From Arthrobacter sp. ISL-28 (GTDB taxonomy: Bacteria; Actinomycetota; Actinomycetes; Actinomycetales; Micrococcaceae), in the NCBI RefSeq assembly GCF_018613875.1, contig NZ_JAGGPJ010000008.1:119306-183305 (forward strand): a DNA stretch of 64,000 nucleotides, given 5' to 3'. Positions within the stretch are counted from its first letter, which is position 1, and the number at the start of each line of letters is the position of its first letter. The notes below the pieces were generated by a model. It worked only from the letters and a program-made list of their open reading frames with translations. It had not been told where the DNA came from and made no database searches. Shown here piece after piece: positions 48,524 through 57,834 of this stretch. A program made the position numbers and the translations under genes.

Positions 48524-49837
48524 TCAGCGGGGATCCGCCACCGTTCCCATGAACAGCGGCAGGCCGGTCTCGACGTGCACAATCTGGTAGTGGAAGGGCC
48601 TGTCGAAATCGATGGTCCGCTCCGGCTGCGGGCCGGCGCTTGTTTCTGTGCCGTTGAACTGCGTGACGGCGGCAGCCACGGTGCCCTTCTCCGCAACAGT
48701 GATGTTGGCAGCCTGGCCTGCCTGCGTCAGGATAAAGCCCGGCTGGATGGCATTGAAGTCGGTCTGGGTGCTCAGGGTTTTCGTCAGCCCCATTGCACCC
48801 AGGACTGTGCGAAGATCGAAGCTGCACTTGTGGTCCCACCGTGGCAGCTGGATCTGGACTGTTTCCAGTGGAGCGGAATCCATGGCAGCGGCGATTTCTG
48901 CTAACTTCCCGGCGCCAAATGCGGCCGGCGTAGTAGTGCCCGTGGCGTTGCCATCCGGCCCGTCGGGCAGGACGAGCCGCATCACGAAGCCCTCTGCGTA
49001 GGGAAGGTCCACGCCCCGCCAGCCCGGACCGTCCGCGTACTTCATCTGCAGAAGGTTGCGCATGGCGGGAGCCTTGATCTCTTCGCCCTTCGCCGTGGTG
49101 AAGGGCCGGTCGGACGTGCTGCCCGGATCAAACGGCGAACTCCATGCGGCCGCGAAATACAGCGTATTGAGCAGGCTGAACGTGTTGTGGGTATCGTACT
49201 CGGCCGGTGCCTCCTTGATGCGGCCGCCCGTGTTCTTAGCCACCCACGCATCGATGGCAGGTTTAGTGGTCCCCTCATCCCGAAAGTCAACGGGGTACAC
49301 GCCGGTTCCATAGTGCTTGGCCAGCGTGTCGAGGTAGGCGGCACCGGTCGTCGCGTTCTTGTCCACAAACAGGCCATTCGCCGGGTGCATGACCGGTTTC
49401 CGCGGCGGGTTCTCCTCGTCCACGGAGCCGGGGTCGCCGTCGAACTTTTCCAGCGAGGCGAGCAGCGCGTTCATGGCTTCATCCCGGTGTTCGGCAGGGA
49501 GGTTCAGGACAGCATCCATCTCTGCAGCCGCTTGCCCTGCGGCGCCGGCCCTCAGCATGGCGATTGCAATGAGCAGGCTGCCCGGCGACGACACGACATT
49601 GCCGTTGGCGCCCTTACCGCCGTTGGTCAGCAGTCCTTCCCCCAGCCTTAGGGCGGAGTTCCTGAGGGACTTCAGCTCAGCAGGGTACGAGGCACGGTCA
49701 ACGGAGACGCGCTCCACCCCCTCCGCCTTCAGGAGCCCGGACTTCAGGATGCCGGGCCCGGGTACTGGCGCTGAACAGGCAGTTAATGCCGCCACAGCGG
49801 TCGCCGCCATCAATTTAGCCACGCGAATCCTGTTCAT
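48524..49837 (-). CDS. Serpin family lipoprotein
   Basis: A 437-residue serine-protease-inhibitor homologue, exported with signal VAKLMAATAVAALTAC (lipobox LTAC). Serpin core segments are present: NVVSSPGSLLIAIAMLRAGA, LLNTLYFAAAWSSPFDP, GWRGVDLPYAEGFVMRLVLP, and the C-terminal FDRPFHYQIVHVETGLPLFMGTVADP signature. The reactive-centre hinge AEKGTVAAAVT matches the small-residue pattern of inhibitory serpins; counting from it puts the scissile P1-P1' bond at Thr-Ser (NGTE-T|S-AG). Probably protects the cell surface from proteases. The ATG at 49837 is chosen by the signal peptide and TGAGG upstream. Confidence 0.92.
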   Translation of the reverse strand: MNRIRVAKLMAATAVAALTACSAPVPGPGILKSGLLKAEGVERVSVDRASYPAELKSLRNSALRLGEGLLTNGGKGANGNVVSSPGSLLIAIAMLRAGAAGQAAAEMDAVLNLPAEHRDEAMNALLASLEKFDGDPGSVDEENPPRKPVMHPANGLFVDKNATTGAAYLDTLAKHYGTGVYPVDFRDEGTTKPAIDAWVAKNTGGRIKEAPAEYDTHNTFSLLNTLYFAAAWSSPFDPGSTSDRPFTTAKGEEIKAPAMRNLLQMKYADGPGWRGVDLPYAEGFVMRLVLPDGPDGNATGTTTPAAFGAGKLAEIAAAMDSAPLETVQIQLPRWDHKCSFDLRTVLGAMGLTKTLSTQTDFNAIQPGFILTQAGQAANITVAEKGTVAAAVTQFNGTETSAGPQPERTIDFDRPFHYQIVHVETGLPLFMGTVADPR

Positions 49838-49953
49838 TGTGCCAACCTCAGACATTCTGCCGGTTACCGCCTATCCACAGTCAACCAGCAGGGTCCGACA
49901 GTTTCGATGCCCGTCCGGTCACGGTTTGTTGTCGTTTCGGTCTCACATCCCCG

Positions 49954-50090
49954 ACGCTCCCTCACCGTTCGCAACGTTTTCGCTAACGCTCCCTCACCTC
50001 CTGCACGATTTGTCACAACCCTCCCTCACCATTCACAGCGTTTCGGTAACACTCCCTCACCTCCTGCACATTCCTGATCAACGCTCTCGT
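49954..50090. repeat. Repeat family C, upstream array (~32-bp period)
   Basis: Four units of 32, 32, 31 and 32 bases, each starting AC(G/C/A)CTCCCTCACC, plus a partial fifth. Units 1 and 3 share the tail TTCxCAxCGTTTTCG; units 2 and 4 share TCCTGCAC, so the higher-order unit is ~63 bases. Runs up to the start of the DUF1801 gene. Confidence 0.88.
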
Positions 50091-50514
50091 GTTGGGCACC
50101 GGCGTATGCTCGAGACACACCGGAAGCGGAGCAAGTCCGGTTCCAGCGGGGCATGGTTCCGAGGAAAGGCTGGCACAGCACTTCACTGGCGTTGAGGAGT
50201 ACATCGCGGCACAGCCCGCCGACGTGCAACCGGTCCTTCAGGAAATCCGCACACAAGCCCGTGCAGCCGTGCCAGACGCCGGCGAGATGATCAGCTACGG
50301 GATCCCCACGATCACTCGCAATGGGCACTACGTCGTACACTTCGCCGCTTGGAAACACCACGTCTCCGTCTACCCGGTTCCCCTCGGGGATGAAGCGTTC
50401 CAGCGGGAGATCGCACCATACCTGGCGGCCAAGGACACGCTGAAGTTTCCGCTGGGGAAGCGGGTTCCTTACGAACTGATCGGGAAAGCGGCGGAGAGGC
50501 ACGGTGGAAAGTAA
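50089..50514 (+). CDS. DUF1801 family protein
   Basis: The family core spans about residues 33-135: VEEYIAAQPADVQPVLQEIR, ISYGIPTITRNGHYVVHFAA, HHVSVYPVPLGDEAF and LKFPLGKRVPYELIGK, matching small DUF1801 (YdhG-type) proteins that bind an unknown ligand. The GTG start at 50089 lies inside the repeat array and gives a 30-residue extension not typical of the family. A start nearer 50170 is more likely biologically, but there is no ATG there; the array may have replaced the native 5' end. Confidence 0.75.
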   Translation: MLGTGVCSRHTGSGASPVPAGHGSEERLAQHFTGVEEYIAAQPADVQPVLQEIRTQARAAVPDAGEMISYGIPTITRNGHYVVHFAAWKHHVSVYPVPLGDEAFQREIAPYLAAKDTLKFPLGKRVPYELIGKAAERHGGK

Positions 50515-50528
50515 ACCTCGCCCCTGGC

Positions 50529-50645
50529 CGCAGGAATTGAGGGAGCGCCCCGGGACAACCCGCAGGAATTGAGGGAGCGCCCCGGGACAACCCGCAGGAA
50601 TTGAGGGAGCGCCCCGGGAGAACCCGCAGGAAGTGAGGGAGCGTC
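50529..50645. repeat. Repeat family C, downstream array (32-bp period), inverted relative to upstream array
   Basis: Three consecutive 32-base units starting CGCAGGAATTGAGGGAGCGC (50529, 50561, 50593) and a partial fourth (CGCAGGAAGTGAGGGAGCGT). The reverse complement GCGCTCCCTCAATTCCTGCG matches the upstream array element CTCCCTCACCTCCTGCAC, so the DUF1801 gene sits between inverted arrays of one family. Confidence 0.9.
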
Positions 50646-50680
50646 AGCCAGTTCCCGACGAAATCTGCAGGAGCGTCCCG

Positions 50681-52168
50681 TCAGCTCCCCGAGTGCGCCT
50701 GCAAGAACGAGTAGACCTCGGTCTCGTCGACGCCCGGAAATGCCCCCGGCGGCATCGCGGCAAGCAGGTGCGAGTGGGCCCGCGCGGACGGCCAGGCTTT
50801 GCCCGCCCACTCGGACGTCAGCGAAGCCGGGGGCCGCCTGCAGCAGTTCTCGTCCGGGCAGGTCGATTTAGACCGCTCGGTGGTGTCCCGGCCGCGGAAC
50901 CACTTGACCTGTGCGTAGGGAACTCCCACGGAGAGCGAAAACTCGCCGTTCGCGGACCGCTCGGTCCGGGCCGTGCACCAGTAGGTTCCGGCCGGGGTGT
51001 CGGTGTACTGGTTGTAGGCGCTGAATTTGTCCGGGACGTCGAACACCACGCGGCTGGTCCAGTTTTTGCAGGACGGCTGGCCCTCGATGGCGCCGGTGTG
51101 GTCCTGCGGGAACGTCACGCCGTCGTTTTCGTAGGCCTTGTAGATGATGCCGCTCTTGTGCGTCTTCTGGAAGTGCGTGCGGATGTCCAGGTGCTGGGTG
51201 GCGAGGTTGGTGAAGCGGTGGGCGGCGGTTTCGTAGGATACGGCGAAGGCGTCCCGGATGTCCTCCACGGCGATTTCCTTCGCCTGCTTCGCTTTCTGCA
51301 GGAAGTCAACGGTGGCCTGCTCCGGCAGCATCAGCGCCGCCGCGAAATAGTTGGTGGCTACGCGCTGCATCAGGAAGTCGCCGTAATTCGACGGCGTCTG
51401 GTGGCCGAGGACATAGTGGCCCAGGGCCTGCAGCAGCACGGAGCGGGGGTCATGATCGGTGCGCTGGTTCTGCGTGAGATAAATTCTGCGGTTTTTAAGA
51501 TCGGTCACGGAACGCGTCGAATGGGGCAGGTCGCCCACATGGTGAAGGCTGAATCCGAGGTGACCGGCGATGTCCGCGATGACGTGGTGGGACATCGGTC
51601 CGCTGGTGTGTCCCACCGAGGCCAGGACCTTCTGCGCCTCGGCCTCGTACTCCGGAAAATAGTTATTCCGCTCACGCATCATGGCGCGCAACTGGGCGTT
51701 GGCGCGGCGTGCCTCTTCCGGCGTGGCCACCTGTTCATTGAGTTTGCGTTCCAACTCCTGCTGGAGGCCCACCATGGACTCCAGTACGTCCATCGGAAGC
51801 CGCGAACTGATGCGGATTTTCGGCAGGTTCAGGGACTCATAGATGGGGCTGCGCTGGTACCGTTCCAGCTCGATCTCCAGCGCCGCACGGCGGTTGGGCG
51901 GCTCGGACCCGAGCAGCTGGTCAATGGTCACATTAAGGGCCGCCGCAAGCTGCTGAAGCAGCCCCAGTTTCGGCTCCCGCTTGCCGTTCTCGATCAGACT
52001 CAGCTGGCTGGGCGCCGTCCCGACGGCGGCACTCAGGTCATCGAGCGTCATCGCCGCCGCTTTGCGCAGGTGGCGCACGCGGCGGCCAAGGCTGATGACG
52101 TCCAGTTCGGGGGCGGCAGCGGACGACGGCGGTGCTGCGGCTTTGCGGTTCCAGCTCGTAGGCGACAT
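50681..52168 (-). CDS. ramB: RamB-type regulator of acetate/glyoxylate metabolism (XRE + IrrE-like)
   Basis: A 495-residue transcription factor: N-terminal XRE helix-turn-helix (MTLDDLSAAVGTAPSQLSLIENGKREPKLGLL, about residues 40-72), a central IrrE/ImmA-like segment with an HxxxH-related GHYVLGH, and a C-terminal Cys-containing DUF2083-like domain (CPDENCCRRPPASLTSEW). This is the architecture of RamB/short-chain-fatty-acid regulators, which repress or activate aceA and aceB in corynebacteria and relatives. Divergent orientation from aceA supports the assignment. Confidence 0.88.
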   Translation of the reverse strand: MSPTSWNRKAAAPPSSAAAPELDVISLGRRVRHLRKAAAMTLDDLSAAVGTAPSQLSLIENGKREPKLGLLQQLAAALNVTIDQLLGSEPPNRRAALEIELERYQRSPIYESLNLPKIRISSRLPMDVLESMVGLQQELERKLNEQVATPEEARRANAQLRAMMRERNNYFPEYEAEAQKVLASVGHTSGPMSHHVIADIAGHLGFSLHHVGDLPHSTRSVTDLKNRRIYLTQNQRTDHDPRSVLLQALGHYVLGHQTPSNYGDFLMQRVATNYFAAALMLPEQATVDFLQKAKQAKEIAVEDIRDAFAVSYETAAHRFTNLATQHLDIRTHFQKTHKSGIIYKAYENDGVTFPQDHTGAIEGQPSCKNWTSRVVFDVPDKFSAYNQYTDTPAGTYWCTARTERSANGEFSLSVGVPYAQVKWFRGRDTTERSKSTCPDENCCRRPPASLTSEWAGKAWPSARAHSHLLAAMPPGAFPGVDETEVYSFLQAHSGS

Positions 52169-52193
52169 TTATTGAGCATACGTGAAGAAGTGC

Positions 52194-52263
52194 GTTTCTT
52201 TCCATGGAATTCATCTAGAAACCCCCTTGAAAGTGCAGAAAAGTAGGTCTCACGGAAAGAAAC
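52194..52263. promoter_or_regulatory. Inverted repeat in ramB-aceA divergent region
   Basis: GTTTCTTTCC at 52194-52203 is perfectly complementary to GGAAAGAAAC at 52254-52263. Between them lies TTGAAAGTGCAGAAAAG (52228-52244), loosely like the corynebacterial RamB target with its AAAGTTTGCAAA core. Candidate operator and promoter region; exact contacts are inference. Confidence 0.5.
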
Positions 52264-52348
52264 ACCGCACCGGACCACCGGCCGGGACTGCAAGGACGCA
52301 GGACCGGCCGGTTCAGGATTCATCCGGAGCACAAACAAGGAGACAAAG

Positions 52349-53680
52349 ATGACTGCAGCATTTGAGCCCACCCAGCAGACGCCCGAAGAGCAGGCCGCCG
52401 CCCTGGAGCTTGAGTGGTCTGCCAACCCGCGCTGGGAAGGTGTGACCCGGGATTACAAGGCCTCCGACGTCGTCCGCCTGCGCGGCCGTGTCTCCGAGGA
52501 GCACACCCTGGCCCGCCGCGGTTCGGAGAAGCTGTGGAAGCAGCTCACCGAGGAGCACAAGACCGGCCAGTACACCAACGCACTCGGCGCCCTCACCGGC
52601 AACCAGGCCGTGCAGCAGGTCAAGGCCGGACTCCGCGCGATCTACCTCTCCGGCTGGCAGGTCGCCGCTGACGCCAACAACTCCGGCCACACCTACCCGG
52701 ACCAGTCGCTCTACCCGGCCAACTCGGTGCCCACCGTAGTCCGCCGCATCAACAACGCCCTGCTCCGGGCCGACCAGATCGAATTCTCGGAGGGCGTCCA
52801 GACCGTCGAGGACTGGCTGGTGCCGATCGTCGCCGACGCCGAGGCCGGCTTCGGCGGACCGCTGAACGCCTACGAACTGATGAAGTCCATGATCCAGGCC
52901 GGCGCCTCAGGCGTTCACTGGGAGGACCAGCTCGCCTCGGAGAAGAAGTGCGGCCACCTCGGCGGCAAGGTCCTGATCCCCACCCAGCAGCACGTCCGCA
53001 CACTGAACGCCGCCCGTCTGGCCGCCGACGTCGCGGGCACGCCGTCCGTCATCATCGCCCGCACCGACGCCGAGGCAGCAACCCTGATCACCTCCGACGT
53101 CGACGAGCGCGACCAGGAATTCATCCTCCGCGAAGGGGGACAGCCGGTTCGCACCCCTGAAGGCTTCTACAAGGTCCGCAACGGCATCGAACCCTGCATC
53201 GCCCGCGCCAAGGCCTACGCCCCCTACTCTGACCTCATCTGGATGGAAACGGGCACCCCGGACCTGGAGCTGGCCCGCAAGTTCGCGGAGTCCGTCAAGG
53301 CCGAGTTCCCGGACCAGATGCTCTCCTACAACTGCTCGCCGTCGTTCAACTGGCGCAAGCACCTGGACGACGCCACCATCGCCAAGTTCCAGCGTGAACT
53401 CGGCGCCATGGGCTTCACGTTCCAGTTCATCACCCTGGCCGGCTTCCACGCCCTGAACTACTCGATGTTCGACCTCGCCCACGGGTACGCCCGTCAAGGC
53501 ATGAGCGCCTACGTCGAACTCCAGGAAAAGGAATTCGCCTCCGAGTCCCGCGGCTACACCGCGACCAAGCACCAGCGCGAAGTCGGCACCGGCTACTTCG
53601 ACGACATCGCCACTGCGCTCAACCCGAACGCATCCACTTTGGCCTTGGTGGGATCCACCGAAGAAGGACAGTTCCACTAA
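52349..53680 (+). CDS. aceA: Isocitrate lyase
   Basis: A 443-residue TIM-barrel enzyme that cleaves isocitrate to glyoxylate and succinate. The active-site signature [14 protein letters not shown] (catalytic Cys near residue 201) is intact, as are [13 protein letters not shown] and [16 protein letters not shown]. Ribosome binding site AAGGAG before the ATG. Followed 220 bases downstream by malate synthase in the same direction, together making the glyoxylate bypass for growth on acetate and fatty acids. Confidence 0.97.
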   Translation: MTAAFEPTQQTPEEQAAALELEWSANPRWEGVTRDYKASDVVRLRGRVSEEHTLARRGSEKLWKQLTEEHKTGQYTNALGALTGNQAVQQVKAGLRAIYLSGWQVAADANNSGHTYPDQSLYPANSVPTVVRRINNALLRADQIEFSEGVQTVEDWLVPIVADAEAGFGGPLNAYELMKSMIQAGASGVHWEDQLASEKKCGHLGGKVLIPTQQHVRTLNAARLAADVAGTPSVIIARTDAEAATLITSDVDERDQEFILREGGQPVRTPEGFYKVRNGIEPCIARAKAYAPYSDLIWMETGTPDLELARKFAESVKAEFPDQMLSYNCSPSFNWRKHLDDATIAKFQRELGAMGFTFQFITLAGFHALNYSMFDLAHGYARQGMSAYVELQEKEFASESRGYTATKHQREVGTGYFDDIATALNPNASTLALVGSTEEGQFH

Positions 53681-53747
53681 CCAACACCTCCGACGGCGGT
53701 CCCTCCCTCCGGCCTTCGGACCAGCAATGCTCTGCCTGCTATCCCCA

Positions 53748-53788
53748 TGCCCGCCCCAAGACCTCGTAGAACTCGGTCGGGGCGGGCA
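53748..53788 (+). terminator. Hairpin between aceA and aceB
   Basis: TGCCCGCCCC (53748-53757) pairs with GGGGCGGGCA (53779-53788), with a ~21-base loop in which GACC/GGTC can extend the stem. No T-run. Probably attenuates or terminates aceA transcription, so aceB may have its own promoter. Confidence 0.6.
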
Positions 53789-53901
53789 CAAGGGCCCTTT
53801 ACGCAGGCTGCCGCATTACCGGTTCCTTCGGCCTAGTGCGAATCTCACCTAACTCCCGCCAGCCGCCGTCGCACTTCCCTTTCGTCTTTAAGGAGACAGA
53901 A

Positions 53902-55572
53902 ATGAACAGCTTCACCGACAACTTCACGATCAACGGGATCACGTTGACTGCGCAGCCTATTTGCCGGCAGAGCGAGGTCCTGACGCCGGACGCTCTGGCG
54001 TTTGTGGCCAAGCTGCACAAGGCGACGGCTGGCCGGCGCGAGGAACTGCTGCGGGCCCGCAAGGCGCGGCGCGAGCTCATCGCCGGCGGCCAGGATCCCC
54101 GGTTCCTCCGCGAGACCGAGTCCGTCCGCAACGATCCCAATTGGCGCGTCGCTCCCCCGGCCCCTGGCCTGGAGGACCGCCGTGTGGAGATCACCGGACC
54201 GGTGGACAAGAAGATGACCATCAACGCCCTGAACTCCGGCGCCAAGGTCTGGCTCGCGGATATGGAGGATTCCTCCACGCCGTCATGGCGCAACGTGATC
54301 AAGGGCCAGCTGAACCTCACCGACGCGCTGGAGCGCCGGATCGACTTCACCACCGACGAAGGCAAGGAGTACAAGCTCCGTCCTGCCGAGGAACTGCCCA
54401 CCATCGTGGTCCGCCCCCGCGGCTGGCACCTGCCCGAGAAGCACATGCTCATCGACGGCATGCCGGTCGCTGGCGGCATCGTGGACTTCGGCCTGTATTT
54501 CTTCCATAACGCACGCCGTCTCCTGGCACAGGGCAAGGGCCCCTACTTCTACCTGCCGAAAATCGAGAACCACTTCGAAGCACGGCTGTGGAACGACATC
54601 TTCATCCTCGCCCAGGACCTGCTCGGCATCCCGCAGGGGACCATCCGCGCCACCGTGCTGATCGAGACCATCACCGCGGCCTTCGAGATGGAGGAGATCC
54701 TGTACGAACTGCGGGACCACGCCTCCGGCCTGAACGCCGGCCGCTGGGACTACATCTTCTCCCTGATCAAGAACTTCCGCACCCGCGGCCCCCGGTTCGT
54801 CCTGCCGGACCGCGGCCAGGTGACCATGACCCAGCCGTTCATGCGCGCCTACACCGAGCAACTGGTGCGCGCCTGCCACAAGCGGGGGGCCATGGCTATT
54901 GGGGGCATGGCTGCCGCTGTTCCCAACCGCAAGGACGAGGCCGCCAACACCAACGCCTTCGAAAAGGTCCGCGCGGACAAGACCCGTGAGGCCGCCGACG
55001 GCTTTGACGGCTCGTGGGTGGCCCACCCCGACCTGGTTCCCGTCTGCCGCGAGGTGTTCGACGGCGTTCTCGGCGACCACGCCAACCAGCTGGACCGCCT
55101 GCGTGAGGACGTCATCCCGGACGACCGCGCACTGATCAATGTTGCCGCCACCCAGGGCACCATCACCGAGCAGGGCATCCGGAACAACATCGAAGTGGGC
55201 ATCCGCTACATCGAATCCTGGCTTCGCGGCAACGGCGCGGTTGCCATCCACAACCTGATGGAGGACGCCGCCACAGCGGAAATCTCCCGTTCCCAGCTGT
55301 GGCAGTGGATCTACTCCCGCGCCATCACCGACCACGGCGAGATCATCACCAAGCAGTGGGTCGAGGAAATGCTGGACGAGGAATTCGGCGCACTCGAACG
55401 CTTCGACGGCGACCGCTTCGAAGACGCCCGCGACATCTTCGAAGAAGTCACGCTCAGCGACAAGTTCCCCAGCTTCCTCACCGTTCCCGCCTACGCCCGG
55501 TACCTGCATGAAGCCCGCCAGGGTGTAGACGCCACGGCCGAAGCCATCGAGGACGAACTGGTCGCCGCCTAA
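53902..55572 (+). CDS. aceB: Malate synthase A
   Basis: A 556-residue enzyme that condenses glyoxylate with acetyl-CoA to malate. Catalytic segments: [13 protein letters not shown], the Mg-binding [34 protein letters not shown] and the C-terminal [18 protein letters not shown] with the catalytic Asp. The ATG at 53902 follows AAGGAGACAG; an upstream in-frame start at 53836 is not needed. Second step of the glyoxylate shunt after aceA; expected to be under the divergently encoded RamB-type regulator. Confidence 0.97.
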   Translation: MNSFTDNFTINGITLTAQPICRQSEVLTPDALAFVAKLHKATAGRREELLRARKARRELIAGGQDPRFLRETESVRNDPNWRVAPPAPGLEDRRVEITGPVDKKMTINALNSGAKVWLADMEDSSTPSWRNVIKGQLNLTDALERRIDFTTDEGKEYKLRPAEELPTIVVRPRGWHLPEKHMLIDGMPVAGGIVDFGLYFFHNARRLLAQGKGPYFYLPKIENHFEARLWNDIFILAQDLLGIPQGTIRATVLIETITAAFEMEEILYELRDHASGLNAGRWDYIFSLIKNFRTRGPRFVLPDRGQVTMTQPFMRAYTEQLVRACHKRGAMAIGGMAAAVPNRKDEAANTNAFEKVRADKTREAADGFDGSWVAHPDLVPVCREVFDGVLGDHANQLDRLREDVIPDDRALINVAATQGTITEQGIRNNIEVGIRYIESWLRGNGAVAIHNLMEDAATAEISRSQLWQWIYSRAITDHGEIITKQWVEEMLDEEFGALERFDGDRFEDARDIFEEVTLSDKFPSFLTVPAYARYLHEARQGVDATAEAIEDELVAA

Positions 55573-55656
55573 AACTTCCGTCCGCCGGGCTGCCACGCCT
55601 CCGCAACAGCACCCCCGAAATCCGGGGAGGCAGCCCGGCAACGGAACCATCTTCCC

Positions 55657-55721
55657 AGCGCGAACAGGCAGGTAATGCCCTTAAACCCCGGGTTTGAGGG
55701 CATTAGCTGCCCGTTCGCGCT
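55657..55721. repeat. Palindromic repeat family B, copy 2
   Basis: A 65-base palindrome from AGCGCGAACAGGCAGGTAAT to ATTAGCTGCCCGTTCGCGCT, the same length as the copy at 21351-21415, differing at a few bases mainly in the central hairpin. Lies between convergent aceB and MFS genes. Confidence 0.88.
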
Positions 55722-55756
55722 TGGTGTTTAAGGGGCGTACGACGGCGGGTGGCGGG

Positions 55757-56950
55757 TCAGCGCTGTTTCGGCACCGTGCGCACGGACAGCGTTGTTCCCA
55801 CGATGAACGCCAGCACCGAGCCCAGGATCACCAGCAGGGGCAGCGTCCAGCCCCCGGAGATGCTGTTGACGTAGCCCACAGCGGTCGGGGCCGCGGCGGC
55901 GAAGCAGTAGCCCACGCCCTGGACGACCGCCGACATCCGGCCGGCCGAGGCCTGGTCGCGGGCGAGCTTGATGATGGCGATGAAGATAACAGTGATGCCG
56001 CCGCCCTGGGCCGCGCCGCCGAGGGACGACCAGAGCCACCACAGCTCGGGAGCCAGCAGCAGGCCAAGGGGAACGCACAGCCACATCGCACCCAAGGCGA
56101 GCGCAACCGCCGTCGTGCTGGTAAACCGCGCCACCATCGGAACGCCGAGGCCGCCGGTGATCGCGAGGATCTGGAAGAGGGATGACCCGGCGCCGGCGGC
56201 GGCGGGTGCCATGCCGAGTTCGTCGGACAGCAGGGTGGGCAGCCAGGCCGTAACGCCGTAGTAGGAGATGGCCTGCCCGGCGAAACCGACGGTCAGCCCG
56301 ACAGTGATCCACCGGGAGGCGGGGCGGCCGGTGGCAGGCGGGCCGCCGGAACCGTCGTCGGCAGCAGGAACGAAGGCCCCGCGGCCGGCCGAGGGAACCC
56401 AGAAAGCGATGGCGGCAACGGCGAACAAGGCACTGGCGGCGAGGGCGGGCCGCCAGCCGGCGAGTTCGGCTAAGGGAGCTGTCACCATGGAGGTGATGAA
56501 CGAGCCGATGTTCAGGGCAGCCGTGTAGATGCCCAAGGCGGAGCCCTGGCGGCGGGAGGAGAAGTCGCGCCGGATGATCAGCGGCACCGCGATGTTGCCG
56601 ATGGTGATGGCCACGCCCACAATGACTGTGCCCAGCATGACCAGTGCGCCGCCGCCGGCCGAGCGGACAACAACACCCGCCAGGACGCCAAGGAGGGTCA
56701 GCGTGATGGCCACCTCGGCTCCCAGCCTGCGGGCCGCGAGCGAGGCGAGCGGTGCCGCGAGGGAAAAGCACAGCACCGGGATTCCCGTGAGCAGTCCGAG
56801 TTCCACGGGTGAGAATCCGAGGTCCAGCTGCATCGGACCCACCACGGGAGCCACCGCCACGAACGGTCCCCGCATGTTCAGGGCAATGAGCCCTATGCAG
56901 GCGAGGAGAATCCAGCTGCCCGGGATCCTCGAATCCAGTCGGTCCCTCAT
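55757..56950 (-). CDS. CynX/NimT-family MFS transporter
   Basis: A 397-residue 12-helix transporter. Family-like segments: IALNMRGPFVAVAPVVGPMQLDLGFSPVELGLLTGIPVLCFS in helices 1-2, RRLGAEVAITLTLLGVLAGVV and GNIAVPLIIRRDFSSRRQGSALGIYTAALNIGS. This subfamily includes the cyanate permease CynX and nitroimidazole transporter NimT; the substrate here is unknown. Separated by 140 bases from the ThuA-like gene and in the same direction, so linkage to the sugar locus is uncertain. Confidence 0.88.
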   Translation of the reverse strand: MRDRLDSRIPGSWILLACIGLIALNMRGPFVAVAPVVGPMQLDLGFSPVELGLLTGIPVLCFSLAAPLASLAARRLGAEVAITLTLLGVLAGVVVRSAGGGALVMLGTVIVGVAITIGNIAVPLIIRRDFSSRRQGSALGIYTAALNIGSFITSMVTAPLAELAGWRPALAASALFAVAAIAFWVPSAGRGAFVPAADDGSGGPPATGRPASRWITVGLTVGFAGQAISYYGVTAWLPTLLSDELGMAPAAAGAGSSLFQILAITGGLGVPMVARFTSTTAVALALGAMWLCVPLGLLLAPELWWLWSSLGGAAQGGGITVIFIAIIKLARDQASAGRMSAVVQGVGYCFAAAAPTAVGYVNSISGGWTLPLLVILGSVLAFIVGTTLSVRTVPKQR

Positions 56951-57092
56951 GGGACGGCGAGGGCGGCTGGCGGCAACATGGCAGGCTGTTTCATCAGTTC
57001 ATTGCTACCATGCCGGGCACCAATCGACGGACAAAAGCCGGCCGGCCGGAGCGTCGATACCCTCGGGCCTGGCTGGACCGTTCTCGAGGCCG

Positions 57093-57833
57093 TTACAGGT
57101 ACCAGTCCCGGGGCGCGTTGCCGACGCCCGGCGCCTCCCGGAACTGCTTCGGCTGGGCCACCCAGCCGACCCCGTTGGCGATGATCTGCTGGATCTGCGG
57201 CTGGTGGTAAACGGGGTACTCCTGGTCGCCGGGGCTGAAGTAGAAGATCCGGCCCTTGCCGCGGGAGAAGGTCACCCCTGAGCGGAAGACTTCGCCGCCT
57301 TCGAAGGAGCTGATGAAGATGAGGTCATCCGGTTCCGGAATGTCGAAGAGTTCGCCGTACATTTCCTGCTTCGGGATCACGATGGGGCTTTCGAGGCCGG
57401 CCGCAATGGGGTGCGAAGGTTTCACAGTCCACACGAGCTCCCGTTCGCCCTCGTTGCGCCACTTGAGCGAGCAGGTGGTGCCCAGGAGCCGGGTGAAGAT
57501 CTTTGCGAAGTGGCCGGAGTGCAGAACGATGAGCCCCATCCCGCCGAGGACGTGCCGCTGCACGCGTTCCACGACTTCGTCGCTGATGTCGTCGTGGGCC
57601 ACGTGCCCCCACCACAGCAGGACGTCCGTAGCGGCCAGGGTCTCCTCCGACAGCCCGTGCTCCGGGTCGGCCAGCGTAGCCGTGGTGATGCCGGAGTCGG
57701 GGTAGAAGCCCTTCAGCCCGTCGGCGATGGCGCCATGAATACCTGTGGGGTACATCTCGGCCATGGTTTCGGGCTGGTTGCGTGCCTCATGGACGCCTTC
57801 GTTCCAGACCAGGATGTTCAGTTTGTCGTTCAT
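57093..57833 (-). CDS. ThuA-like (glutamine amidotransferase-fold) protein
   Basis: A 246-residue ThuA-family protein: [20 protein letters not shown] start, [36 protein letters not shown] and [17 protein letters not shown]. ThuA of Rhizobium/Agrobacterium acts with the oxidoreductase ThuB in catabolism of trehalose-like disaccharides through 3-keto sugars. Here it starts one base after the stop of a Gfo/Idh/MocA gene, the same pairing. A cytosolic 3-keto-glycoside processing role is a reasonable inference. Confidence 0.88.
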   Translation of the reverse strand: MNDKLNILVWNEGVHEARNQPETMAEMYPTGIHGAIADGLKGFYPDSGITTATLADPEHGLSEETLAATDVLLWWGHVAHDDISDEVVERVQRHVLGGMGLIVLHSGHFAKIFTRLLGTTCSLKWRNEGERELVWTVKPSHPIAAGLESPIVIPKQEMYGELFDIPEPDDLIFISSFEGGEVFRSGVTFSRGKGRIFYFSPGDQEYPVYHQPQIQQIIANGVGWVAQPKQFREAPGVGNAPRDWYL

Positions 57834-57834
57834 A

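Noticed and set aside
49954..50090. CRISPR array (regular ~32-base period)
   Set aside because: The conserved part is only ~13 bases, the intervening sequences repeat in alternation instead of being unique, and no cas genes are in the window.
54283..55650. 455-codon open frame on the minus strand across aceB
   Set aside because: Shadow of malate synthase, whose frame has the full catalytic signature; long antisense frames are expected at this GC content.
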